From NCBI RefSeq assembly GCF_030053775.1, contig NZ_CP125669.1, forward strand, positions 2,723,962 through 2,787,961: DNA of 64,000 nt, written 5' to 3'. The position numbers and the translations under genes were made by a program. The notes beneath the pieces were generated by a model. The model did no database searches, had not been told where the DNA came from, and saw only the letters and a program-made list of their open reading frames with translations. This DNA is from Acinetobacter corruptisaponis. Its GTDB lineage: Bacteria; Pseudomonadota; Gammaproteobacteria; Pseudomonadales; Moraxellaceae. Every line of letters begins with the position of its first letter. Position 1 is the stretch's first letter. Shown piece after piece: positions 38,944 to 47,150 of the stretch.

Positions 38944-39204
38944 ATGATGTCCGATGAAATGACACTTGAAGAACGTAAGGTGATTTATCGTTCACGTCGT
39001 GGTTTAAAAGAAATTGATGTGTATTTTGATCCCTACGTCAAAAACTATTATCTCAGTGCAGACCCAGCAGAAAAGGCCTTGTTTGCCGAACTGGTTGATC
39101 AGGAAGACCCTGACTTGCTGGACTGGTTTATGGAAGTGGGTGAAGCGCCAAGAGCTGAAATCAAGGAATTTATCCTAAAATTAAAACAGTATGTCCACGG
39201 CTAA
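38944..39204 (+). CDS. sdhE: Succinate dehydrogenase assembly factor SdhE (86 aa)
   Basis: A small helical-bundle protein with the RGxxE motif at residues 19-23 (RGLKE), which is essential for attaching FAD covalently to succinate dehydrogenase and fumarate reductase flavoproteins. It is also known as CptB/YgfY. Two adjacent ATGs (38944 and 38947) are possible. The 3' end overlaps the next gene by 14 bp, reproducing the sdhE-ygfX pairing of E. coli. Confidence 0.93.
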   Translation: MMSDEMTLEERKVIYRSRRGLKEIDVYFDPYVKNYYLSADPAEKALFAELVDQEDPDLLDWFMEVGEAPRAEIKEFILKLKQYVHG

Positions 39205-39586
39205 TCGTGTTTTTGAGTTGCAAGCCAGTCGCTTTATGATTGTTTTGCAACTGTTAATTTTTATTTTCCTGATGATTTTACTCTATCAGCTATTAGCTTT
39301 GGGGATTTGGCTGCTGTGTCTGGGGATCATGGTCATTGCCTGGTTCAGGTTTTTGCAGCAACCTCAAGTCAAGCGTTTTGAACATCTGGAAGATCAAGAC
39401 TGGTCATTTGAGTTTGCCGTTTCAGATCTGCCGATACAGCGTCGGCAAATTGTGAAAATGATCGACCACCACTGCTATGTTGTCCTCTATTTTTCTGCTT
39501 CTCATGACAAAACCTGCATCATTTGGTGGGATCAATTGCCCGTTACACAGTGGAAAAACCTAAAAACACTGGTAAAACTATGCTAA
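39191..39586 (+). CDS. YgfX-like membrane protein (131 aa)
   Basis: Two hydrophobic helices (residues about 15-55, with the pattern LLIFIFLMILLYQLLALGIW) precede a soluble C-terminal domain rich in Trp (DQDWSFEF, IIWWDQLP). This topology and the 14-bp overlap with sdhE match YgfX/CptA of E. coli, an inner-membrane protein proposed to act on FtsZ and MreB, although its toxin status is disputed. Sequence similarity is low by eye, so the assignment rests mainly on context. Confidence 0.65.
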   Translation: MSTANRVFELQASRFMIVLQLLIFIFLMILLYQLLALGIWLLCLGIMVIAWFRFLQQPQVKRFEHLEDQDWSFEFAVSDLPIQRRQIVKMIDHHCYVVLYFSASHDKTCIIWWDQLPVTQWKNLKTLVKLC

Positions 39587-39792
39587 TTGTTTGACAATTC
39601 TATAACTGTATAAAATTAATAAACATAAATATATCAATATCTTAATTTTTTTTGAATAAGATTTTGTAAAATTGTTAGATTAAGTTCTCTAAAAATTCAT
39701 GAAAATTATGATTGTCAGACAATCCAGACCTGAACTCATACTTCTTTTCGTTAAAGTACAAACACCAACGTAAAGTATGGTGGAGGTCCAAA

Positions 39793-40017
39793 ATGATGGA
39801 AATTCCAACATGGTCGTTTCTGGTGATTGCAGTGGTTTTCGCAATCGTTATAGGAAGAGCAGGAACTTTACTCAGGGAACTTCTTGAATCACGTCAATCC
39901 AGGGTTGCTGTGAACAAGAGAAAGAGATTGAAAGTGTCATCAATATACACACTCCCAGTGAATAATGATGATGAACGCCAATCTAGTGTCCACCAAAAGT
40001 GGATACGCAAAGTGTAG
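39793..40017 (+). CDS. Small single-span membrane protein, first of a paralogous pair (74 aa)
   Basis: Starts at an ATG 6 bases after GGAGGT (an earlier in-frame start at 39712 lacks a Shine-Dalgarno sequence). The N-terminal 29 residues form one membrane helix (SFLVIAVVFAIVIG) followed by RAGTLLRELLE, then a basic tail of about 45 residues. I do not recognise the family. The following 33-residue gene is clearly homologous over its whole length, so the two arose by duplication. Confidence 0.62.
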   Translation: MMEIPTWSFLVIAVVFAIVIGRAGTLLRELLESRQSRVAVNKRKRLKVSSIYTLPVNNDDERQSSVHQKWIRKV

Positions 40018-40026
40018 GAGGTCTCT

Positions 40027-40128
40027 ATGGAGATTTCAATGTGGATGTTTCTGGTAATTGCAATCGTTATGGCGATTGTTGTAGGAAGAACTGGAACGTT
40101 ACTTAAGGATTATATGCAACACAACTAA
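40027..40128 (+). CDS. Tiny single-span membrane protein, second of the pair (33 aa)
   Basis: A 34-codon frame with an excellent Shine-Dalgarno sequence (AGGAGGT, 40016-40022) encodes MEISMWMFLVIAIVMAIVVG followed by RTGTLLKDYMQHN. It matches the first 30 residues of the preceding gene (MEIPTWSFLVIAVVF, then GRAGTLLREL). It begins 9 bp after the upstream stop, and a terminator follows, so the two form a short operon. Function unknown. Confidence 0.65.
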   Translation: MEISMWMFLVIAIVMAIVVGRTGTLLKDYMQHN

Positions 40129-40161
40129 AATATAAACAGTTTCACGTTTTTACCAGTTAAT

Positions 40162-40202
40162 AAGTAGCATGTGCTGAACCGTCGCAATGCTACTTTTTTT
40201 TG
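40162..40202 (+). terminator. Rho-independent terminator after the small membrane protein pair
   Basis: Stem AAGTAGCAT/ATGCTACTT (40162-40170 with 40187-40195), a 16-base loop and a T-run of about eight. Confidence 0.82.
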
Positions 40203-40361
40203 CCTAAAATTTTTGAATTACCAATCATCTGTCAATTAATTTATCTGTGAAATGTGTCAAAATGTCCACGTTAAAATTAGAGTAACTACTCTTTAATTCG
40301 GGTATTGCATCTGATAAGGTACACCTAAAAGGAAAAAACAAATTAATTAGAGGACAGGAAG

Positions 40362-41438
40362 ATGCCTAAACTCCATAAAATTGGACAGGGTGTGGCGGTT
40401 GCGTTACTTACAACTTCAATATTATCTGGATGTTCACAAATCATTAAAACAGGGGCTAATGTCGCATTAAGTTTTAGTGAAAATCATATCGTACCCCCAA
40501 TTTTAGGGATGGATGATGCTGAAATGGTGTGTAATTCGGGCAATGCCTTAACACCAGCCATTATGTCAACTAAAGATATGGGTGCTGACCCAACGCGTAT
40601 GGCAGTGTTGTTGTATTCAGGCGCAGGTATGTGTGCTGAAAATCAGGCACTGGAAGCTGAATTACGCTATTTACGTGCAGCCAAGATGGGGCAGGTGACA
40701 GAGGCTCAGGATGCGCGTATTGAACAGAAACGTTGGGCAGGTATTGCTGCTGAACGTCAATATGCGGGTTATCAACTGTTTGCAAACCGTTGGGAAGCAA
40801 AATATAAGTATAAGTTAGGCGACTCATGTCCAACTATGCGCAATGACCTTGACCAAACAGTTTATTTATTGGGTATGGTCAGTGGTTTGCAAGCCATGAC
40901 CAATGATATTAACTCAGGTGGTGCAATCAATGTGCCAAAAGATATCGCAGGGATTGTTGAACGTGGTATGGCATGTTTGGACAATGAAAAATTCTGGGGT
41001 GCACCGATGGCAACCCGTGCCGTGATCTGGACATTGTTGCCAGGCGCGGGTGACGGCAAGCCTGAACCTTATGCAACCATGAAAGAATCCATGCAGATTG
41101 GTGAGAAGAAAGGTGTACGTCTGGCCCATGCCCTGTATGCGGTTGCGGCACAGGCAAGTGGTGATGATGCCAAACTCCGTGATGCGTTCCGTTCTTATGC
41201 GGCGGCATCCACTGAAGATAAACCTGCAAATCCCCAGTTCCGCCTGATTGATAAAATGGCTGGTTTGATGGTACGTGGTATTGCAGACCGTTACTGGACT
41301 GAAAATACAGGTGTAAGGGCCGGTGATGAGGGGCTAACCACGTTCTGGGATGACAAACAGGAAGACTCATCTTTAGATGAATTGTTTGATGGCGGTAGCG
41401 GAGCGGAAGCTCCAGCAGAAAACCAGCCTGCTGAGTAA
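40362..41438 (+). CDS. Putative lipoprotein, TRAP-associated TatT-like (358 aa)
   Basis: The signal sequence ends with a lipobox (ILSGC, Cys at residue 24), so the mature protein should be a lipoprotein. The rest is alpha-helical. The stretches RGMACLDNEKFWGAPMATRA and KKGVRLAHALYAVAAQ resemble the TatT family (TRAP-associated TPR lipoproteins such as Tp0956), which bind the substrate receptor of TRAP transporters. A TRAP permease lies two genes downstream, which supports this. The acidic C-terminus (EDSSLDELFDGG) is unusual. The ATG follows AGAGGACAGGAAG. A terminator follows at 41451. Confidence 0.6.
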   Translation: MPKLHKIGQGVAVALLTTSILSGCSQIIKTGANVALSFSENHIVPPILGMDDAEMVCNSGNALTPAIMSTKDMGADPTRMAVLLYSGAGMCAENQALEAELRYLRAAKMGQVTEAQDARIEQKRWAGIAAERQYAGYQLFANRWEAKYKYKLGDSCPTMRNDLDQTVYLLGMVSGLQAMTNDINSGGAINVPKDIAGIVERGMACLDNEKFWGAPMATRAVIWTLLPGAGDGKPEPYATMKESMQIGEKKGVRLAHALYAVAAQASGDDAKLRDAFRSYAAASTEDKPANPQFRLIDKMAGLMVRGIADRYWTENTGVRAGDEGLTTFWDDKQEDSSLDELFDGGSGAEAPAENQPAE

Positions 41439-41450
41439 CCTGAATTAAAC

Positions 41451-41496
41451 GACCTTTTACATGAGAAACATCTCAACTTGTAAAAGGTCTGTTTTT
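41451..41496 (+). terminator. Terminator between the TatT-like gene and the rhombosortase
   Basis: An 11-bp stem (41451-41461 with 41479-41489, core GACCTTTTACA/TGTAAAAGGTC), extended inside by GAG/CTC pairs, then GTTTTTT. It is only 18 bp before the next start, so read-through may be regulated. Confidence 0.72.
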
Positions 41497-41513
41497 TCAT
41501 GAGGTAGATATAA

Positions 41514-42095
41514 ATGAAAGATCAAATATGGATAGGGAAAGTCATTTTGATCGCTGTATGTATTTCAGTGTCAGCATGCCTGCAAGTCTTTGCTGATCAT
41601 TTCATTTATTGGAAACCAGATTTACTGACCGAGTTCTGGCGTTTATGGACAGCGCACTGGGTACATGTTGGATGGATGCATTTCTTTCTAAATATGTTGG
41701 CATTTTCTTTTCTTCCTTTTATCTTCCCTCATGCTCGTAACTGGCATTTATGTGCATTGTTATTGGTACTCCCTCCATTTATTAGTCTGGCCTTTTATTT
41801 TTACCTACCTTATATAGAGGCTTATGCTGGACTTTCTGGCGTGTTACATGGTCTTTATACCGCAGTCAGTCTGGTGTATTTGCAGTATCCAAAAGAACGT
41901 AAATTTGCAATCCTGGTTCTGGTGCTGATTGCCATGAAAATCGTTTGGGAAAATACTTTTGGCCAAACAGGGACAGCCCAGCTGATTGGTAGCCCCGTAT
42001 TAACTGAAGCGCATTTGATTGGTGCGATTGGTGGTTTGTTCTGTGGGTTAGGTTATTCATTGTTAAGAAAACGACATAGAGAACACACAAATTGA
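41514..42095 (+). CDS. Rhombosortase-like rhomboid intramembrane protease (193 aa)
   Basis: A small rhomboid protein with about six membrane helices. The catalytic Ser is in YAGLSGVLHGLY (near residue 110) and the catalytic His in TEAHLIGAIGGL (near 166), with the structural HWVHVGWMHFFLNM loop early in the chain. The GLSGVLHG form of the serine motif and the small size point to the rhombosortase subfamily, which cleaves GlyGly-CTERM tails from exported proteins. I find no GlyGly-CTERM protein complete within this window, so its substrate must be elsewhere. Confidence 0.78.
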   Translation: MKDQIWIGKVILIAVCISVSACLQVFADHFIYWKPDLLTEFWRLWTAHWVHVGWMHFFLNMLAFSFLPFIFPHARNWHLCALLLVLPPFISLAFYFYLPYIEAYAGLSGVLHGLYTAVSLVYLQYPKERKFAILVLVLIAMKIVWENTFGQTGTAQLIGSPVLTEAHLIGAIGGLFCGLGYSLLRKRHREHTN

Positions 42096-42142
42096 TAAAA
42101 ACAACCAACAAAAAAGTGATTGTAGTCATTCTTTTTTAAAAA

Positions 42143-42275
42143 AGTTTGCTGCAAATTTAGGCGGTTTAAAAAGGGATTGGTTAAGACGAGGGTAAATTCA
42201 TTTATCTATCAACCATGGACATCGCATGATTCAACATCTTTGGATGGGTGTTGATAACAATAAACTGGAATAGAC
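42143..42275 (+). promoter_or_regulatory. Structured leader of the TRAP permease gene, present in two copies
   Basis: The region just before the TRAP gene includes an outer stem TATCAAC/GTTGATA and an inner stem CAACATC/GGTGTTG. The same sequence recurs at 44755-44883 before the decayed second copy, with only two substitutions over the last ~80 bases before the start codon. Such conservation in a leader suggests a cis-regulatory RNA or protein site. Confidence 0.5.
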
Positions 42276-44486
42276 ATGCAAAATGATCAAGAGAAAAAGT
42301 CTGGATTAGGTCTAGTAAGCCATATCTGGACAGAATGGATATCGACATTTGTCATCCTCTTCTTGCTATTAATGACGCTCATTATTGGTACAGGAGAGAT
42401 GATTCATGGTCAGTTATTACGTATGGGGGAGCGCTTGTATGGTGATCCTGATACTGGAATGCAGTATTCATTTCTTCGTGCAGAACCAGAGAAACCAACC
42501 TGTGACCGAAACCCAGACATTGATGCTCAAGTGCAAGAGCAGATGAAAATCAATGCTGCGGACGAGTTCGCCAGTATGTTTGGTGTGGCCTCTGAATCTG
42601 ATGTGCGAGCTTCTTTATTGGCTGCACAACAACAGTGTGATGAAAAATATCAATTCTATGATAAGGCGATGAAGCACATTGAAGCGCATCCTAGTGTTCG
42701 CACTTATCGAAAAATTGAAACGAGTTTCTTTGGTATCTTTAAATTTGGTACAGAGAACCGTGCTTTATTTTTGGTCATTATGGTTGTATTTGCAGCAATC
42801 AGTGCAGCACTAAAAACACACCACATTGGTTTGCGTAGTCCTGCAACTAAAATTGATTTCCGTGTCTACAGTATTGCGATGCTGGTCGGTAATGGTTTTC
42901 TCACTGCATCTGTAATCAGCCAATATAAATCTGTCATGAATTCAGGTGTTCCAATTACCCCTGAAATGACTGTGATTTATTGGTTGTGGATGGCTTTATT
43001 TGGGATATTGACAGTAATCAGTTTGTTCCAACTGGTTAAAGCACCTCAACCAACTCAAGAGGGTGGCAGTGTCGGTTTGGCATTCTTGAGTGTACCGTTG
43101 TATGCCTATATGGCAATTATGACAGGCGTTGCGTTCACATTCTTTATGGACTATCCAATGGGGCAAGGTATTTATCTTGGTCAGTTGGTTGAATTTTCAA
43201 ATATTTTCCTGAATCTTGCGTTATTTGTTTGGGCAGGTATGTTGCTCAAACAGACACGTATTGTTGATTTATTCCTCAATATCTTGCGTCCGTGGAATTT
43301 AGCACCTGAAACCTTAACGTGGTTGATCTTGCTGGCTGCTGCACTACCTACGGCTTATACAGGTGCTTCTGGTATTTTTGTAATTGCAGCAGGGGCAATT
43401 ATTTATAAAGAAGTATGGAATGCAGGTGGTCGTCGCCAGTTTGCTTTAGCAGCAACGGCATTATCTGGTTCAATGGGGGTCGTACTTCGTCCATGTTTAT
43501 TAATTGTTGTTGTTGCTTCGCTCAATAAAGAAGTGACAACCGATTTGCTTTATAAATATGGTATGTATACTTTCTTACTGACATCTACCTTATTTTTAAT
43601 CATTGCATTAATTTTTGCTGAGCAGAAATTCCGTATTGCACCATTTAAAGTTGCATTACCAAAATCACTCCGTGCATTTGTACCAGTTTCACCGTACATC
43701 GTCATCTTTATTCTTATTTGGTTATTCTATAAACATGCATTATCAACAGACTTAAATGAATTTACAGCACCAGTGATGATGCCTGTGATTTTATTATTGA
43801 TGGTCTTGTTTGATAAGCTACGCAAAGAGCCTGCACCTTTAGCGCCTGTAGGACATTGGGACAGTACGCTAAATATATATACTGCACCACCAGATGGCTC
43901 TCAACCAGTACCTAGCGTGAATCCAGTAGATGATCCACGTAATCCAGAGCGTAAAGTATCTTTTGGTAAAGCATTACATGCTTCAACCAGTGAAACGGTT
44001 GGACATATTGGTGCGTTAGTCATTTTGATGGCACTTTCTGTCAGTGTTGGTGGTTTCCTTGAGCAAATTCATATCATGGAAGCTTTCCCTCAAAATATTG
44101 ATAGCCTCTTTGTTGTGATTAGCCTGATTGTTGTGTTGATGGTATTTGTGGGTATGGTCATGGATCCATTTGGTGCTGTTATTTTAATTACAGCAACCGT
44201 TGCCCCAGTGGCATATCAGTATGGGATTGATCCTATCCATTTCTGGATGATTGCACTTATTGGCTTCGAATTAGGATATGTCACACCGCCTGTTGCGTTA
44301 AATCACCTCTTGGCTCGACAAGCAATTGGCGATGCAGAGGTTGCTGAGGCTGATGCAGAAGTTCGACATTTGTCTTTTTATTATCGTTTTGAACGTTGGA
44401 TACTCCCGCTCTTAGTGATGGTGCCTGCAATTTTAATTATTGCCTATGTCCCGTACTTTTTTAAACTATTTGGTTGGTATCAATAA
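42276..44486 (+). CDS. TRAP transporter large permease, N-terminally extended (736 aa)
   Basis: The C-terminal ~480 residues are a DctM-type permease of the tripartite ATP-independent periplasmic family: GQLVEFSNIFLNLALFVWAG, AYTGASGIFVIAAGAIIYKE and IGFELGYVTPPVALNHLL are typical helices and re-entrant loops. The first ~260 residues add membrane helices and a charged periplasmic loop (CDRNPDIDAQ to CDEKYQFYDKA, with two Cys), probably a fused DctQ-like small permease. Together these would form a secondary organic-acid importer working with a binding protein not found next to it. The TatT-like lipoprotein and rhombosortase lie upstream. A truncated paralogous copy follows. Confidence 0.85.
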   Translation: MQNDQEKKSGLGLVSHIWTEWISTFVILFLLLMTLIIGTGEMIHGQLLRMGERLYGDPDTGMQYSFLRAEPEKPTCDRNPDIDAQVQEQMKINAADEFASMFGVASESDVRASLLAAQQQCDEKYQFYDKAMKHIEAHPSVRTYRKIETSFFGIFKFGTENRALFLVIMVVFAAISAALKTHHIGLRSPATKIDFRVYSIAMLVGNGFLTASVISQYKSVMNSGVPITPEMTVIYWLWMALFGILTVISLFQLVKAPQPTQEGGSVGLAFLSVPLYAYMAIMTGVAFTFFMDYPMGQGIYLGQLVEFSNIFLNLALFVWAGMLLKQTRIVDLFLNILRPWNLAPETLTWLILLAAALPTAYTGASGIFVIAAGAIIYKEVWNAGGRRQFALAATALSGSMGVVLRPCLLIVVVASLNKEVTTDLLYKYGMYTFLLTSTLFLIIALIFAEQKFRIAPFKVALPKSLRAFVPVSPYIVIFILIWLFYKHALSTDLNEFTAPVMMPVILLLMVLFDKLRKEPAPLAPVGHWDSTLNIYTAPPDGSQPVPSVNPVDDPRNPERKVSFGKALHASTSETVGHIGALVILMALSVSVGGFLEQIHIMEAFPQNIDSLFVVISLIVVLMVFVGMVMDPFGAVILITATVAPVAYQYGIDPIHFWMIALIGFELGYVTPPVALNHLLARQAIGDAEVAEADAEVRHLSFYYRFERWILPLLVMVPAILIIAYVPYFFKLFGWYQ

Positions 44487-44501
44487 TAAGTAACAAGCAG
44501 T

Positions 44502-44529
44502 AAAAAAAGCACTTTCGAGTGCTTTTTTT
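44502..44529 (+). terminator. Rho-independent terminator after the TRAP gene
   Basis: A 12-bp stem with a stable TTCG tetraloop (44502-44513 with 44518-44529, core AGCACT/AGTGCT) and T7. Confidence 0.9.
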
Positions 44530-44754
44530 TATATTTTTTAAGCTTGTTTTAAGAACCTGTTTTTCTGTTTTTATATTCTCAGTGTTATTTTTAAAAATTT
44601 TCTTAATGGCCTTATTCGGGATTATCTTTTAAGCATAGGCTGTCAGACTCTAATGGATGATCGGTTCTAGAATATGGTAAATGCAGTGGTTTTTTAAAAA
44701 TAACTCATTGATAAAATTATAATAAATAATAAAAATGATTGTTCTTTTTGAGGG

Positions 44755-45238
44755 AGTTTGCTACGAATTTAGGCGGTTTAAAAAGAGATTGGTTATGGTA
44801 GGGTAATTTTTTATCTATCAACCATGGATATCGCATGATTCAACATCTTTGGATGGGTGTTGATAACAATAAACTGGAATAGATATGCAAAATGATCAAG
44901 AGAAAAGTCTGGGTTAGCGCGAATAGGCTATATCTGGAATGATTGGATATCAACATTTATCATTCTTGCTTTGTTGCTAATGACTTTGCTTATTTGGTAC
45001 TGGCGAGATGATTTACGGTCAAATGCTCCGCATGGGGGAGCGTCTTTACGGTGATCAAACAACAGGGATGCAGTACTCGTTTTTACGGGCTGAACCTGAA
45101 AACCCATCTTGTGATCGACATCCTGATATTGAGACACAAGTTCAAGAACAGATGAAAGCCAATGCGGCGGACGAATTTGCCAGCATGGGGGTTCAGCGCA
45201 TGCTTACGGTCAGGAAGAATATTTTACACCTTATCTAA
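44755..45238 (+). pseudogene. Truncated, frameshifted second copy of the TRAP permease gene and its leader
   Basis: From 44755 the sequence repeats the leader of the TRAP gene, then its first ~105 codons. The second ATG (44885) starts the same MQNDQEK peptide, but a one-base deletion in the A-run at codon 6 and a one-base insertion near 44995 break the frame. The later part still reads as a peptide clearly homologous to residues ~40-108 of the TRAP protein (MGERLYGD, MQYSFLRAEPE, NAADEFAS). Homology ends near 45190, after which an unrelated tail runs to a stop at 45238. Codon-level differences are mainly synonymous, so the copy was functional until recently. Confidence 0.85.
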
Positions 45239-45248
45239 AGCATGGCGT

Positions 45249-46130
45249 TTAGCGTGCTGAAGCTCTTGATCTTTCTATCAATGGGCTGGATAGAGTAATT
45301 GCAATCAGGATAAAGCCAAACCCAATCACACTGTATAAATCTGGCACTTCATTCCACAGCAAAAAGCCCCAAATACCCGCAAAGATAATCGCCATATAGT
45401 TGACTGGTGCGATCTGCCCAGCAGGAGCAAGACGGTAGGCATGTGACATAAAAATCTGGCTGACATTTGCCAGTACACCCGCCGCAATTAAAAAGAATAA
45501 TTCTTGTAGATGATAAGGCCGCCATACCCAAAACATCGGAATAATAGAAAGTAAGCTACCAATAAAACAGAAATAAAATACGATTCGCTCAGGTGGTTCG
45601 GTCTGGGTGAGTGCCCGAACGGTAACAAATGCCATGGAGGCCAATAGGCTGGAAGCGATGCCAACCATTGAAATCCAGTTCAGCAAACCTTGATCAGGCT
45701 TTGCCACACAAAATACCCCGATAAAGCCCAAGGCTGCGGCACAGAGCATTGCCGTGGTAATCCGTTCCTTTAAAAACAGCCATGCAATCAGTGGAATAAA
45801 AATAGGGGAAGAGTAGGTAAACACCATGGCATTGGATAATTTCAGGTGGGCAATCGCATAGAAAAATCCATACATTGCAGCAAGCCCAACCACACTACGC
45901 CATGTATGCATCCATAGTTTTTCCGTTTTCACAAAGCCAATTCCCTGCTTGAAGATAAAGGGAAGAAACAGGATTAATCCAACCACATTACGGAAAAACA
46001 CAATGGTGTAGTTATCAACACTATGGGAGGCATATCGGATACAAATGCCCATCACTGAAAAAAGCAGTGCGGAAATGGTGAGACAACCAATCGCCAGAAA
46101 CAGGTTGCGATCAGCTTGATGAGAGTCCAT
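45249..46130 (-). CDS. EamA/DMT-family transporter (293 aa)
   Basis: Ten predicted membrane helices in two EamA-like halves identify a drug/metabolite transporter superfamily permease. Typical segments are VFFRNVVGLILFLPF, FTYSSPIFIPLIAWLFLKER in the first half and NYMAIIFAGIWGFLLWNEVP in the second. The start at 46130 is preferred: the frame continues to a GTG at 46238, but that adds 36 non-membrane residues atypical of the family. It lies downstream of the AraC regulator on the same strand. Substrate unknown. Confidence 0.85.
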   Translation of the reverse strand: MDSHQADRNLFLAIGCLTISALLFSVMGICIRYASHSVDNYTIVFFRNVVGLILFLPFIFKQGIGFVKTEKLWMHTWRSVVGLAAMYGFFYAIAHLKLSNAMVFTYSSPIFIPLIAWLFLKERITTAMLCAAALGFIGVFCVAKPDQGLLNWISMVGIASSLLASMAFVTVRALTQTEPPERIVFYFCFIGSLLSIIPMFWVWRPYHLQELFFLIAAGVLANVSQIFMSHAYRLAPAGQIAPVNYMAIIFAGIWGFLLWNEVPDLYSVIGFGFILIAITLSSPLIERSRASAR

Positions 46131-46256
46131 ATCGAATGCTGGCTGGAAGAAACTGAACGTATTGTATGCTTCTCTGCAAGAGAAAGAAATGAGCTGTGGA
46201 TTTCGTTTGCCTAGAGTGACTGAGATTTTCCCATCCACTTAAATGGATTGAACCAA

Positions 46257-47033
46257 CTACTCATTTTCCTGAAACTGGTTGAGATAATCACTTGGGGTCA
46301 TGCCCAGTTCACGTTTAAACATGGCACTAAAGGCACTTGGGCTGTCATAGCCCAAATCAATCGCCACATTGAGAACAGGTTTTTTCATGGCTAAATCAAT
46401 CATGGCCTGCATTAGTTTGGCCTGTCGAACCCAATGTGAAAAATGTAGACCTGTTTCCCTTTGGAAATGTCGTGCAAGAGTCTTGCTACTGATATGTAGC
46501 TGTTGGGCGGTATCTTCCAGATTCCAGTTCAAATCCAGATGACTTTTTATATTTAAACACAGCTGTTGCAGCCTTGGATTTTGAGGATCGGGGAGGTTAA
46601 AGGCAAGGGCAGGCAATATTCGGACTTCATCCAAAATTAGCTGGAGCAGTCTTTCATTGCGGGTATTGGGTTGAATGGTCGTCTGTATCTGCATTGCGCT
46701 GCTCATCAACTCACGCAACAAGGCAGGAATCGCCACCACACGACATTGATTGATGAGGTCAGTATCAGCAATGGCTTCAATAAAAACGCCCCGTGCCTTG
46801 ACATCACCACTGCTGAGTAGGGCATGTTTTTTTTGTGCTGGAATCCAGGCACCACGTCCAGGTGGGATGATCCAAATCCCTTCATGGGTCTGTATGCGGA
46901 TTACACCCGTCAAGGTATGGATTAACTGGATGCGGTCATGGCTATGCCAGTCTTCCATATGTCCATGTGGATAATTTTCTGAAAAGGCATAGACTGGATA
47001 ATCCAGAAAGCCATGTTTAAAGTTCTTTCCCAT
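46257..47033 (-). CDS. AraC-family transcriptional regulator (258 aa)
   Basis: An N-terminal cupin sensor domain (EDWHSHDRIQLIHTL, PPGRGAWIPAQKKHAL) is joined to a C-terminal AraC double helix-turn-helix (LEDTAQQLHISSKTLARHFQ, then NVAIDLGYDSPSAFSAMFKR) near residues 175-250. It is divergent from one DMT transporter gene (47151, 117 bp between starts) and upstream of another (46130), so it probably controls one or both. Inducer unknown. Confidence 0.9.
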   Translation of the reverse strand: MGKNFKHGFLDYPVYAFSENYPHGHMEDWHSHDRIQLIHTLTGVIRIQTHEGIWIIPPGRGAWIPAQKKHALLSSGDVKARGVFIEAIADTDLINQCRVVAIPALLRELMSSAMQIQTTIQPNTRNERLLQLILDEVRILPALAFNLPDPQNPRLQQLCLNIKSHLDLNWNLEDTAQQLHISSKTLARHFQRETGLHFSHWVRQAKLMQAMIDLAMKKPVLNVAIDLGYDSPSAFSAMFKRELGMTPSDYLNQFQENE

Positions 47034-47150
47034 TTTTAGTCTGGACCTGAATAATCTGTCTGTTTTGCGATAGTTTTAGTCTTTTTATCGAGAAACGATG
47101 TACTGATTATTTTTTAGCATGATCTACATACCCATGTATAGGTTGAGACC

